Shown one piece after another: positions 46,175-54,023 of a stretch of 64,000 nt of DNA; positions within the stretch are counted from its first letter, which is position 1; each line of letters opens with the position of its first letter. Position numbers and translations under genes: made by a program. The DNA comes from an uncultured Eubacteriales bacterium (lineage in GTDB: Bacteria > Bacillota > Clostridia > Christensenellales > Aristaeellaceae): NCBI GenBank assembly GCA_902761755.1, contig CACWLP010000001.1:1-64000 (forward strand), read 5' to 3'. A model generated the notes under the pieces. That model searched no databases, was not told the DNA's origin, and saw nothing but the letters and a program-made list of their open reading frames with translations.

Positions 46175-46576
46175 TCATTCCCTGCGGCCCGTGTGAATAA
46201 AAGCGATCAGCGCTTCGATGTCGTCAAAATCGTCGTAATCCCCCATAACGCCCTGCCGGTGGTAAACGATGCCGGCCTTTTCATTGGCCTCCAGCCGGTC
46301 CAGCAGCGCTTCCAGGCCGTACCGGCGCACATACTCGTTGAACCCCCGGGGCTTGATCTTTTCGGCAAACAGCCCCTTCCGGCATTCGGTTTCGCCGCAT
46401 TCCCAGCAGCCCGCCAGGCCCTTTGCAATGCCGCACTTCCGGTTTTCGCACCAGTTAGCGTCCTTGCACCAGGAAAGCTCCGCAAAGCCGTCCCGGTGGC
46501 AGCCCTTGCACTGCACGTTTTCAGAGCACAGGCAGCACGCCAGCCCGCACCGGGCGATCCCCAATTCCCGTTTCAT
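46175..46576 (-). CDS. DUF3795 cysteine-rich protein
   Basis: 133 residues. The first half is rich in cysteines in a regular pattern (ARCGLACCLCSENVQCKGC..., WCKDANWCENRKCGIAKGLAGCWECGETEC), which is the DUF3795 signature and suggests metal or Fe-S binding. The C-terminal half has a charged helix (YGLEALLDRLEANEKAG) and no cysteines. Function not established. It lies between the GH94 and GH27 genes, after the GH94 terminator. The AGGGAGGATG motif places the ribosome site close to the ATG at 46576. Confidence 0.85.
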   Translation of the reverse strand: MKRELGIARCGLACCLCSENVQCKGCHRDGFAELSWCKDANWCENRKCGIAKGLAGCWECGETECRKGLFAEKIKPRGFNEYVRRYGLEALLDRLEANEKAGIVYHRQGVMGDYDDFDDIEALIAFIHTGRRE

Positions 46577-46590
46577 GTTTCATCCTCCCT

Positions 46591-46625
46591 AAAATCGCGG
46601 GGGAACCGGATCCCGGCTCCCCCGC
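46591..46625 (-). terminator. Intrinsic terminator after the GH94 gene
   Basis: On the minus strand GCGGGGGAGCCGG pairs with CCGGTTCCCCCGC (one G-T pair) and is followed by GATTTTAG. The arms share GGGGGAACCGG with the plus-strand hairpin repeats. Confidence 0.8.
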
Positions 46626-46642
46626 AGGCTTATCCTCTGAAA

Positions 46643-49039
46643 TTACATCACCACGGTGATTTCGTCGCCGTCCCGGATCATATCGTCGGTGAGTACGGCG
46701 CTGCCCGCCGCCTTGCCGTTCACCAGCAGCTTCTGCACGCCGCCTTCGTGATGGGCGCTGTTGTCCACCACGATGTGGAGGCGCTTGCCCCGGAAGGTCT
46801 TGTCCATGGTGAAGCCGTCCCATTCGGCGGGGATAGCGGGCGAAATGCACAGCCCCTCCGGCGTGGGCCGCAGCCCCAGGATGCCCTCCACCATGCCCAC
46901 CATGACGGTGGAGGCGGTGCCGGTGAGCCAGTGCACGTGGGCGCGGCCCGGCTGGGGCGTTTCATGGCCCTCGATGAACTGGGAATGCACATAGGGCTCC
47001 ACCTCGCGGATCTCCGCCCGGTCGTTGTACGCGGAGGGGCAGCTCTCCTTGAAGTATTCAAAGGCCCGCCCGCCGTGTCCCAGCAGCGCTTCGGCCAGGA
47101 TCGCCCAGCCCTGGGGCTGGCAGAAGATGCCGCCGTTTTCCTTGGTGGTGGGGTTGAACAGCTTCATGAACGCGGTTTCAAAATAGTGCTTCTTATAGCA
47201 GGGGGCCATGAGCTCGATGCCGTTTTCGGTATTCAGCAGCCGGTGGACGGATTCCATGCTCTTTTCCGCCTGCTCCGGCGTGGCGCCCCGGGAAATGACG
47301 CCCCAGGCCTGGGGATTGAGCCACATGGCGGCCTCGGGATCCTTCTTGCTGCCGATGACCGCGCCGTCCTGGGTGTAGCCCCGGAGGAACCGGTCGTCCT
47401 CCCAGAAGAAATCGTTGATCTTCTGCAGCTGCTCCGCCGCCTTCTCCGTGAGCCACTGGCTGTATTCTTTGTATTCCGCCGTCTTGGGCAGCAGTTCGTT
47501 CAGCAGGTTCATGGCGTAATAGAACTGGAAGGCCACGAAGCTGCTCTCCCCCTGGGCGCCCAGCTGCAAGCAGTCGTTCCAGTCGGCATGGAGGCCGGCG
47601 GGCATGCCGTGGTGGCCCAGGTGGTGCATGGTAAAGTCGATGGCGCGCCGGAGATGCTCGATCACGGTGCCCTCGTCGTAATCCGCGAAGGGAATCACTT
47701 CATTCAGGAAATCCTTGTCGCCGGTCTCCGCCACGTACTTATACACCGTGGGGAACAGCCACATGGCGTCGTCCGCCCGGTAATGGGGATGGCCGGTGGA
47801 TTTCACGTAGCTGTCCTGCTCCGGGGTGTCCTCATGGCCGGCGTTGTGGGTGAATTTCACCAGCGGCAGGCCCGCGCCGTGATGCACCTGGGCGGAGAGC
47901 ATGAAGCGGATGCGCTCCTTGGCCATGGCGGGATCCAGATGGATGATGCCCTGGATGTCCTGCACGGTGTCCCGGTAGCCGTAGCCGTTGCGCTCGCCGC
48001 AGTAGACCAGGCTGGCGGCGCGGGACCAAACGAAGGTGGTGAAGCACTGGAAGGCGTTCCAGGTGTTCACCATGGTGTTCAGGTCTTCGTCCGGGGTGTT
48101 CACGTTCAGGCCGTTCAGCTTGCCGTGCCAGTAAGCGATCAGTTCCTTCCATTCGGCGTCCACGGTTTTTTCCACGTCGGCGTACCGGTCGATGAGCTTC
48201 CGGGCCTCCCGGGTGCCCTTCTGGGCCAGGATGAAGGCCACGGATTTGCTTTCGCCGGGGGCCAGCTCGATCACGGTATGCAGCGCGCCGCAGGGGTTGC
48301 CGTTGAAATTCAGGCTGTCGTCCAGTTTCCCGTCCGCCACGCCCTTGGGGGCGTTGAACCGGCTGGTGCCCAGGAACCTTTCCCGCCGCCCGGTGTAGCT
48401 CGCCACCGGCGCCCCGGCCAGGCCGAAGAACCGCTCCCGGCCGTTTTCCCCGTCCTCGTTCACGTTGCAGAACTGGTTGATCTTCTGGATGATGTGATCC
48501 CCGTGGAATTCGGTGACGGTGATGAACTGGGTGTACTGCAGGTTCACCAGATCCTGGGTATAGAAGGATTCGGTGGTGAGCTCGCAGTAGCCGAACACGC
48601 CGATCTTCCGCTTCTTTTCGCCGGTGTTCTTCACCTCCAGCCGCCACACCTCGTGGGTGGCGTCCATGGGCACGTAATAGAGGGCTTTGCTTTCAATGCC
48701 CCTGTATTCGGATTCGATCTGGGTGTAGGAAGTGCCGTGGCGGGTGATGGTTTTGTATTCGTCCAGCGGCTTTTCCACCGGCCGCCAGGAGGCGGACCAG
48801 AAATCCCCCGTATCCTCGTCCCGGAGGTAAATATACCGGCCCGGCTCGTCGAACTGATTGAAGGTATAGCGCAGGATGCGCCCCGCCGCGCCGGACTTGA
48901 CGAAGCTGTAGCCGCCGGCGTTCTGGGTGACGATGGCGCCGTAGGCGGGCGAGCCCAGATAGTTGGCCCAGGGCATGGGCGTGCGGGGATCGGTGATCAC
49001 GTATTCGCGCTTGGGGTTATCGAAGTATCCGAATTGCAT
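46643..49039 (-). CDS. GH94 disaccharide phosphorylase (cellobiose/chitobiose-phosphorylase-like)
   Basis: 798 residues, the usual length for GH94. Starts MQFGYFDNPKREYVITDP, with AGGYSF and GRYIYLRDEDTGDFWSASW as in this family. The (alpha/alpha)6 barrel carries HADWNDCLQLG (Asp486/Asp489 region), the catalytic acid motif, and the phosphate-binding TGTAST near residue 725. It cleaves a beta-linked disaccharide with inorganic phosphate to sugar-1-phosphate, saving ATP. Cellobiose, cellobionate, N,N'-diacetylchitobiose and others are known substrates; context with a GH10 enzyme favours a plant-wall product, but the specificity is not decided. No signal peptide. The ribosome site is GAGGAGG. 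Confidence 0.92.
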   Translation of the reverse strand: MQFGYFDNPKREYVITDPRTPMPWANYLGSPAYGAIVTQNAGGYSFVKSGAAGRILRYTFNQFDEPGRYIYLRDEDTGDFWSASWRPVEKPLDEYKTITRHGTSYTQIESEYRGIESKALYYVPMDATHEVWRLEVKNTGEKKRKIGVFGYCELTTESFYTQDLVNLQYTQFITVTEFHGDHIIQKINQFCNVNEDGENGRERFFGLAGAPVASYTGRRERFLGTSRFNAPKGVADGKLDDSLNFNGNPCGALHTVIELAPGESKSVAFILAQKGTREARKLIDRYADVEKTVDAEWKELIAYWHGKLNGLNVNTPDEDLNTMVNTWNAFQCFTTFVWSRAASLVYCGERNGYGYRDTVQDIQGIIHLDPAMAKERIRFMLSAQVHHGAGLPLVKFTHNAGHEDTPEQDSYVKSTGHPHYRADDAMWLFPTVYKYVAETGDKDFLNEVIPFADYDEGTVIEHLRRAIDFTMHHLGHHGMPAGLHADWNDCLQLGAQGESSFVAFQFYYAMNLLNELLPKTAEYKEYSQWLTEKAAEQLQKINDFFWEDDRFLRGYTQDGAVIGSKKDPEAAMWLNPQAWGVISRGATPEQAEKSMESVHRLLNTENGIELMAPCYKKHYFETAFMKLFNPTTKENGGIFCQPQGWAILAEALLGHGGRAFEYFKESCPSAYNDRAEIREVEPYVHSQFIEGHETPQPGRAHVHWLTGTASTVMVGMVEGILGLRPTPEGLCISPAIPAEWDGFTMDKTFRGKRLHIVVDNSAHHEGGVQKLLVNGKAAGSAVLTDDMIRDGDEITVVM

Positions 49040-49241
49040 GTGGGGATTCCTCCTCTTTCGTCGTTACCGGAATTTGCTAAATTCTATATTCGTCGCCGCA
49101 CCGTCATTGTCCTGTCCGGAAAAAAGAAAAACCTGCGCCGATTTTTTGAATTCATAAACCCGGCGCCGGCAATCCGTGCCGGGAGGCAATCCGGTGAATT
49201 ACTTATAGTTTTTATCTATTACTTGTTATCTATCATTCGTA

Positions 49242-49271
49242 TTGGACAATAATATACTTTATCGGTAGAAT
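49242..49271 (+). promoter_or_regulatory. Probable metY promoter
   Basis: TTGGAC (49242-49247), 18-bp spacer, TAGAAT (49266-49271), in an AT-rich pocket (49195-49285). The spacer contains TATACTTTATCGG, a plausible site for the Rrf2-type regulator encoded nearby (inference). Positions 49040-49195, between the GH94 start and this pocket, show only a CCGGCGCCGG-type palindromic patch near 49160-49185. Confidence 0.5.
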
Positions 49272-49300
49272 TATTGCAGAAAAGAAAGGAGGGCTCACGG

Positions 49301-49405
49301 ATGACGAAACAAAGCGCCCGGGACGCATGCGGCCGCGTTTTTGTGCCCGCTCTGCTGAGCCGGAACCGAATGTGCGGCGCCGCCAACCGGCAGAGCCGAA
49401 GCTGA
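49301..49405 (+). CDS. Upstream leader ORF of metY (34 residues)
   Basis: ATG at 49301, 7 nt after an ideal AAAGGAGGG site, encodes a 34-residue basic peptide (MTKQSARDACGRVFVPALL then SRNRMCGAANRQSRS) ending with TGA. It lies wholly between the metY promoter and metY, contains two Cys codons and one internal Met codon, and is followed by a CCCGGAT-AGA-ATCCGGG hairpin. This arrangement suggests a regulatory leader peptide sensing cysteine or methionine supply. Not known to me as a named family. Confidence 0.5.
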   Translation: MTKQSARDACGRVFVPALLSRNRMCGAANRQSRS

Positions 49406-49477
49406 ACGAACCCTGCATTCCCGGATAGAATCCGGGCAGCGCCGCAGACAAACGAATTTGAAAAGGAGCATGAACAT

Positions 49478-50782
49478 ATGTCTGATATTAAAAATTCCGC
49501 CAGCTGGTCTTTTGAAACCAAGCAGCTTCACATCGGCCAGGAGCAGGCTGATCCGGCCACCGACGCCCGCGCCGTTCCGATTTATGCGACGGCCTCCTAT
49601 GTGTTCCACAGCAGCGACCACGCCGCGGACCGCTTCGGCCTGCGGGATGCCGGCAACATATACGGCCGGCTGACTAACCCGACCCAGGGCGTATTTGAAG
49701 CCCGCATCGCCGCCCTGGAAAACGGCAGCGCGGCGCTGGCGGTGGCGTCCGGCGCGGCGGCCATCGCCTATACCTTCCAGGCGCTGGCCAAGGCCGGCGA
49801 GCACATCGTCGCCTCCAAGACCATCTACGGCGGCACCTTCAACCTGCTGGCCCACACGCTGCCCCTGACCAGCGGCGTCACCACCACCTTTGTGGACCCG
49901 GATGCGGACGGCTCTTTTGAGGCGGCCATTCAGCCCAACACCAAGGCGATCTTCATTGAGACGCTGGGCAACCCCAACTCCAACATCGTGGACATCGAAG
50001 CCATCGCCTTCATCGCCCATAAGCACGGCCTGCCCCTGGTGGTGGATAACACCTTCGCCACGCCCTATCTGGTTCGCCCCATCGACTATGGCGCGGACAT
50101 CGTGGTGCACTCCGCCACCAAGTTTATCGGCGGTCACGGCACGGCCATCGGCGGCGTGATCGTGGAAGGCGGCAAGTTCGACTGGAAGGCCGGCGGGAAA
50201 TATCCATGGATCGCCGATCCCAACCCCAGCTATCACGGCGTATCCTTCTATGACGCGGTAGGTCCGGCCGCCTTTGTCACCTACATCCGCGCCATCCTCC
50301 TGCGGGATACCGGGTCCACCCTGTCTCCCTTCCACGCCTTCCTTTTCCTGCAGGGGCTGGAAACCCTGTCCCTCCGGGTGGAGCGCCATGTAGAAAACGC
50401 CCTGAAAATCGTGGATTACCTGGCGAAGCATCCCCAGGTGGAAGCGGTGCATCATCCGGCGCTGGAAAGCGAGCCCAGCCATGCGCTCTATCAAAAGTAT
50501 TTCCCCAACGGCGGCGGCAGCATCTTCACCTTCGAGGTCAAAGGCGACAGCGACACCGCCAAGAAGTTCATCGACAATCTGGCCATCTTCTCCCTGCTGG
50601 CCAACGTGGCGGACGTAAAATCCCTGGTGATCCACCCCTACACCACCACCCACAGCCAGCTGACAGACGAAGAGCTGCTGGATCAGGGCATCAAACCCAA
50701 CACCATCCGCCTGTCCATCGGCACGGAGAACGTGAAGGATCTGATCGCCGCACTAAGCGCAGCCTTTGAAGCGATCCAGTAA
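49478..50782 (+). CDS. metY: O-acetylhomoserine sulfhydrylase (Cys/Met metabolism PLP enzyme)
   Basis: 434 residues, the length of MetY rather than MetB/MetC (about 380-400). PLP-binding Lys lies in VVHSATKFIGGHGTAIGG, with the preceding DNTFATPYLVRPIDYGADI. The N-terminal SWSFETKQLHIGQEQADPATDARAVPIYATASYVF and the insertion around DWKAGGKYPWIADPNPSYHG are typical of O-acetylhomoserine (thiol)-lyase. It makes homocysteine from O-acetylhomoserine and sulfide. The ribosome site is AAAAGGAG. It is preceded by a leader ORF and faces a convergent Rrf2 regulator gene, a known type of partner for sulfur genes. Confidence 0.95.
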   Translation: MSDIKNSASWSFETKQLHIGQEQADPATDARAVPIYATASYVFHSSDHAADRFGLRDAGNIYGRLTNPTQGVFEARIAALENGSAALAVASGAAAIAYTFQALAKAGEHIVASKTIYGGTFNLLAHTLPLTSGVTTTFVDPDADGSFEAAIQPNTKAIFIETLGNPNSNIVDIEAIAFIAHKHGLPLVVDNTFATPYLVRPIDYGADIVVHSATKFIGGHGTAIGGVIVEGGKFDWKAGGKYPWIADPNPSYHGVSFYDAVGPAAFVTYIRAILLRDTGSTLSPFHAFLFLQGLETLSLRVERHVENALKIVDYLAKHPQVEAVHHPALESEPSHALYQKYFPNGGGSIFTFEVKGDSDTAKKFIDNLAIFSLLANVADVKSLVIHPYTTTHSQLTDEELLDQGIKPNTIRLSIGTENVKDLIAALSAAFEAIQ

Positions 50783-50845
50783 GACGCTTTGTAACTGTCC
50801 GGTTGCATGATACAGCAGGGGCCTCCGCGGCCTCTGAACCTCACG

Positions 50846-51058
50846 GGGGCTGTTGCACAGCCCCTTCGATCAAATGGATCCTCCATTTGATCGACTTAAA
50901 ACGCCTTTTCCTTTCGTCCCTGCGGGACTCCCGGGCGAAAAAAAGGCGCAAGGAAAGCATTTTTGCTCTCGCAGGGCATGCTCTGCTTTAGCAAAAATGC
51001 TCCTCGCAGCGCTCAGGTCGCTGCTGCGGATTCCGCTTGGAGGGGCTGCGGCCCCTCC
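50846..51058. repeat. Block of nested hairpins, non-coding
   Basis: Five perfect or near-perfect hairpins stand in a row: GGGGCTG/CAGCCCC (50846-50864), GATCAAATGGA/TCCATTTGATC (50868-50892), CGCCTTTT/AAAAGGCG (50902-50948) enclosing TTTCG/CGAAA and TCCC/GGGA, GCATTTTTGCT/AGCAAAAATGC (50957-51000) enclosing GCAG/CTGC, and GGAGGGGC/GCCCCTCC (51039-51058). No ORF of substance runs through it. It may be a palindromic mobile-element remnant or a structured RNA. Confidence 0.65.
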
Positions 51059-51136
51059 AAACCGCCCCGGGGTTTTCTTTTTTCCCGGTATTCACTGTTG
51101 CTCATTCTTCTATGAGAACCAATATCCCTGTAAACA

Positions 51137-51175
51137 AAGAGGATGTTGCAGATTGGCTTTACGCAACATCCCCTT
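51137..51175. terminator. Long hairpin between metY and the Rrf2 gene
   Basis: AAAGAGGATGTTGC (from 51137) pairs with GCAACATCCCCTTT (to 51175), with one mismatch and a 13-nt loop. On the minus strand it is followed by a CTTTGTTTAC tract, so it can terminate the Rrf2 transcript. Positions 51059-51136 hold a T-rich patch (GGGGTTTTCTTTTTT) that may help end metY. Confidence 0.55.
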
Positions 51176-51210
51176 TGCAGTTTCACTTCATCAATCGAAA
51201 AACAGAATGA

Positions 51211-51651
51211 TCAGTCCGGCATGTTTTCATATTCCGGCTGCGGCGGCGCCTGATCGATCAGGCTTTGCAGCGTGATGCCGCCCAGGTAATCGGCCACCAC
51301 CCTGTCCAGGTCCGTCCACATGGACAGCGTCATGCAGAAGGAACACCGATCGCATAAATTCGGGCTGGTTTCCAGACATTGAACCGGCGCAAGGGAGCCT
51401 TCCATGGTTTTCAGCACCTTCAGAACGGTCACATCCCCGGCATCGGGGACCAGGCGGTATCCTCCCTGACGGCCCCGCGCTGCCAGCAGCAGCCCGGCCT
51501 GGCTGAGCTGCATCCCGATCTGATCCCCGTATTTTCTGGAAATCCGCTGCCGCCTTGCAATATCCTTCATGGGCACATACCCGTTTCCCTGGTGCAGGGC
51601 AATATCCAGCAGAATCCGCACGGCATAGCGCCCCCGCGTCGAGATCTTCAT
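51211..51651 (-). CDS. Rrf2-family transcriptional regulator
   Basis: 146 residues. Winged helix at the N-terminus (MKISTRGRYAVRILLDIALHQGNGYVPMKDIARRQRISRKYGDQIG in pieces), with the GRQGGYRL wing. The C-terminal part has cysteines in PVQCLETSPNLCDRCSFC, as in Fe-S-binding (IscR-like) members; CymR-type members usually lack them. Given the convergent metY gene, it probably controls sulfur or Fe-S metabolism. The start is ATG 51651 with AAGGAGGGG; the open frame upstream to 51690 overlaps mutS2. It has its own promoter. Confidence 0.9.
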   Translation of the reverse strand: MKISTRGRYAVRILLDIALHQGNGYVPMKDIARRQRISRKYGDQIGMQLSQAGLLLAARGRQGGYRLVPDAGDVTVLKVLKTMEGSLAPVQCLETSPNLCDRCSFCMTLSMWTDLDRVVADYLGGITLQSLIDQAPPQPEYENMPD

Positions 51652-51672
51652 GGAACCCCTCCTTCGGCCCCT

Positions 51673-51701
51673 ATTGTACAGTATTTTCACGGATGAATCA
51701 A
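51673..51701 (-). promoter_or_regulatory. Promoter of the Rrf2 gene
   Basis: Minus strand: TTGATT (51696-51701), 17-bp spacer, TACAAT (51673-51678), overlapping the last codons of the upstream mutS2-like gene. Confidence 0.7.
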
Positions 51702-53621
51702 CTTGCTGCTTTCCTCCGGCCCTTCCTTCCCCTCCCGCAGCACCACTTCCGCGTCCGCGTCGTATCTGCGGGCAATGGTGTGGGCTGCTTTGCGGTTCTC
51801 CACGGTATCGAACACGATGGAAAAATCGTAATCCGGCGGGTACAATTCCGCGGCGGGCACCAGCAGCTTCAGCCGGTTGTGGCGCACGGTGAGCTTCCGC
51901 CCCTGCAGCTGGATCACCACGTTGCCCATCTCATCCGCGGGCCGGTATACGATGGCGGTCTTCTTTTCCGGCAGCAGCTGCACGCTGTCCCCCATGCTGA
52001 AGCGCTGGAAATCGCCTTCTTTCTTCGTTTGCAGGCGCTGCAGCCGGCTCCCGGGCACGCCCATGGGCCGGCGCCGCGTTTCCGGCGCGGACTGGGGTCC
52101 GTGATCGGCCACCTGCCGGGCGCGGCTGAGCAGCCCGGGGTCCATGCCCAGGCGGCGGGCGATCTCAATGGCGCAGCTTTCCCCGCTCATCCCCATTTCC
52201 AGCCGGTACAGGGGCCGGAGGGATTGCTGATCGAAGGCCATCCGGGCGGAGATCACGCCCTCCGTCTGCTCCGCCCACTGCTTGATCTGGGGGTCGTGGG
52301 TGGTCACCAGGAAAAAGCACCGCCGCCGGAGCAGCTCCTCCAGCACCGCCGCCGCCAGGCCGGAGCCCTCCGCCGGGTCCGTGCCGCTGCCCAGTTCGTC
52401 CAGCAGCACCAGGCTGTCCCGGCTGCATTCCCGCAGAATGCGGATCACATTGGTCATGTGGCCGGAAAAAGTGGACAGGTTCTGGCTGATGCTCTGGCTG
52501 TCGCCGATATCGCAGAGCACCCGGTCCATCATGCCGATCACCGTGCCCTCCCCGCAGGGGATATGCAGCCCGCTTTGGGCCATCAGCGTCAATAGCCCGG
52601 TGGTTTTGAGGCACACGGTCTTGCCCCCGGTGTTGGGGCCGGTGACGGCGATGCCGGCGTCCGGCAGCGAAAGCGTCAGGTTCAGCGGCACGCAGGCAGC
52701 CGGATCCAGCAGCGGATGCCGGGCGTCCCGGAGGCAGATGCGCCTTTCCGCAGTGAGCTCCACGGGCCGGGCGTCCATTTCCACGCTCAGCTTGGCCCTG
52801 GCGAAGAGGATATCCATTTCCGTCATCACCCGGATGGCGCTGCGCAGCGCGCTTTCCTCCGCGGCCACCCGGTCGCTGAGGGCCCAGAGGATGCGCCGCT
52901 CCTCCGCGTCGATGTCGATCAGCAGCGCTTCCAGCGCCTGCCGCAGCGACTGCACGGCGTTGGGCTCCATAAACACGGTGCCTCCCTTGGCGGAGGATTC
53001 CACCGCCCGCCCCGGAAACGCGCTTTGATAACGCTTCTGCACGGGGAGGACGTACGCCCCGCCGCGCTGGGTGATATAGCTGTCGGCCAGTTCCTTTTTA
53101 TGGCGCAACAGGATCTGATTGAGCTTCTCCCGGATCTCCTGCTCCCCGCGCTCCCGCTGGCGGCGCAGGGCCTTGAGGGCAGGGGATGCGTCGTCCAGGA
53201 TCACTTCCTCCCGAACGGAGCGGACGATCTCCTCCTCCAGCCCGCTCAGATCGGGCAATTCCGTATGCCAGGACGCGATGCCGGCGCTGAGCAGCCGGGC
53301 GTCCTGCAAATACCGGCGCAGGCGGCGGACCGCCGCGCAGAACCGCGCCGCGGCGGTGAGCTGCGCGGGCGGCAGCATGCCGCCCTGAACGGCCTGAAGA
53401 AGGCTCTCTTCCGTGCCTTCCGTTTCGGCGAGGGGCGGCGTCCCCGCGTTTTCCAGCACGGTCCGCGCCGCGGTGGTTTCCTCCATCCGGGCCCGGCAGA
53501 GGCCCTCGTTCAGGATGGGCGCTGTCTCCGCCAGGCGGCGGCGCGCAGATTGGGAAACGGCCTGATCTTGCAGCCGTTGGATGATTTTGTCAAATTCCAG
53601 GGTGATCCAGTCCTTGTTCAT
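51687..53621 (-). CDS. MutS2-family ATPase lacking the Smr nuclease domain
   Basis: 644 residues against about 780 for full MutS2. The N-terminus (MNKDWITLEFDKIIQRLQDQAVSQSARR) is MutS2-like. Coiled-coil/lever segments follow, then the ABC ATPase: Walker A GPNTGGKTVCLKTT, Walker B LVLLDELGSGTDPAEG, and the ISQNLSTFSGHM signature. After the ATPase comes a KOW/SH3-like segment (MGDSVQLLPEKKTAIVYRPADEMGNVVIQLQGRKLTVRHNRL in pieces), and the protein ends soon after with no Smr domain (no D-L-H-G or G-x-G motif). MutS2 resolves branched DNA or rescues collided ribosomes; without Smr it would lack the nuclease. Start ATG 53621 after GAGGG. Confidence 0.85.
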   Translation of the reverse strand: MNKDWITLEFDKIIQRLQDQAVSQSARRRLAETAPILNEGLCRARMEETTAARTVLENAGTPPLAETEGTEESLLQAVQGGMLPPAQLTAAARFCAAVRRLRRYLQDARLLSAGIASWHTELPDLSGLEEEIVRSVREEVILDDASPALKALRRQRERGEQEIREKLNQILLRHKKELADSYITQRGGAYVLPVQKRYQSAFPGRAVESSAKGGTVFMEPNAVQSLRQALEALLIDIDAEERRILWALSDRVAAEESALRSAIRVMTEMDILFARAKLSVEMDARPVELTAERRICLRDARHPLLDPAACVPLNLTLSLPDAGIAVTGPNTGGKTVCLKTTGLLTLMAQSGLHIPCGEGTVIGMMDRVLCDIGDSQSISQNLSTFSGHMTNVIRILRECSRDSLVLLDELGSGTDPAEGSGLAAAVLEELLRRRCFFLVTTHDPQIKQWAEQTEGVISARMAFDQQSLRPLYRLEMGMSGESCAIEIARRLGMDPGLLSRARQVADHGPQSAPETRRRPMGVPGSRLQRLQTKKEGDFQRFSMGDSVQLLPEKKTAIVYRPADEMGNVVIQLQGRKLTVRHNRLKLLVPAAELYPPDYDFSIVFDTVENRKAAHTIARRYDADAEVVLREGKEGPEESSKLIHP

Positions 53622-53741
53622 GCTGATCCCTCGTTTGCGTTTTTGATCGACATGATGAAGGATCGGGGACGGCGGCGGGAAGAGGGCAAACAAAAAAGTG
53701 CCCGGCATCAGGTCCGTACCGCGCCATGACGTCAGAAAACA

Positions 53742-53767
53742 AGCGGTCATGTCACCGCTGCTTTTTG
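53742..53767. terminator. Short hairpin in the mutS2 leader
   Basis: AGCGGT (53742-53747), loop CATGTC, ACCGCT (53754-53759). The plus strand continues GCTTTTTG and the minus strand TGTTTTC, so it could act in either direction. It lies inside the leader of about 225 nt between the consensus promoter and the mutS2-like start, where a premature-termination control is possible. Positions 53881-53970 show no gene. Confidence 0.4.
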
Positions 53768-53851
53768 TTCGTCATGATCCCCGTTACTGAACCGATTCCA
53801 AACACTGCCTCCCCAGCGCCGCCCGCTCTGGTCGGGCTCGCTGTCGGTTTG

Positions 53852-53880
53852 ATTATAGCGCGGCGTCCCGGGTTTGTCAA
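53852..53880 (-). promoter_or_regulatory. Consensus promoter of the mutS2-like gene
   Basis: Minus strand: perfect TTGACA (53875-53880), 17-bp spacer, perfect TATAAT (53852-53857). The transcript would have an untranslated leader of about 225 nt before the ATG at 53621. Confidence 0.9.
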
Positions 53881-53970
53881 TCCCGCATCCGCAGGCACGG
53901 AAGCGTCACAGCTTTTTGGCAAAACAAATGATCCGGTTAGCTTCGCAAAAGTTTCTTTCCCAAGCCGCCC

Positions 53971-54010
53971 AAAACGAAACCGGCCCGGGGCTGGTCTTCG
54001 CCCCGGGCCG
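53971..54010 (-). terminator. Intrinsic terminator after transketolase
   Basis: Minus strand: CGGCCCGGGGC pairs with GCCCCGGGCCG (54000-54010 with 53981-53991), 8-nt loop, followed by GTTTCGTTTT. It lies 13 nt after the tkt stop. Confidence 0.9.
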
Positions 54011-54023
54011 ATGATGGATTTCC

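Noticed and set aside
49150-49200. Possible SAM (S-box) riboswitch upstream of metY
   Set aside because: AAACCCGGC looks suggestive, but the remaining S-box blocks (leading AGAG...GAGGGA and the downstream core) are missing and it precedes the promoter pocket.
46058-49252. 1064-residue plus-strand frame across GH27, DUF3795 and GH94 genes
   Set aside because: It spans three well-supported minus-strand genes and a terminator; no coherent domain.
53622-53750. N-terminal extension of the MutS2-like protein to 53750
   Set aside because: The frame is open, but the sequence is proline-rich and unlike MutS2, while ATG 53621 has a ribosome site and starts the conserved N-terminus. Kept only as an alternative.
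53690-53850. T-box leader upstream of the mutS2-like gene
   Set aside because: No GGTGG-type T-box sequence or specifier-loop pattern could be found.
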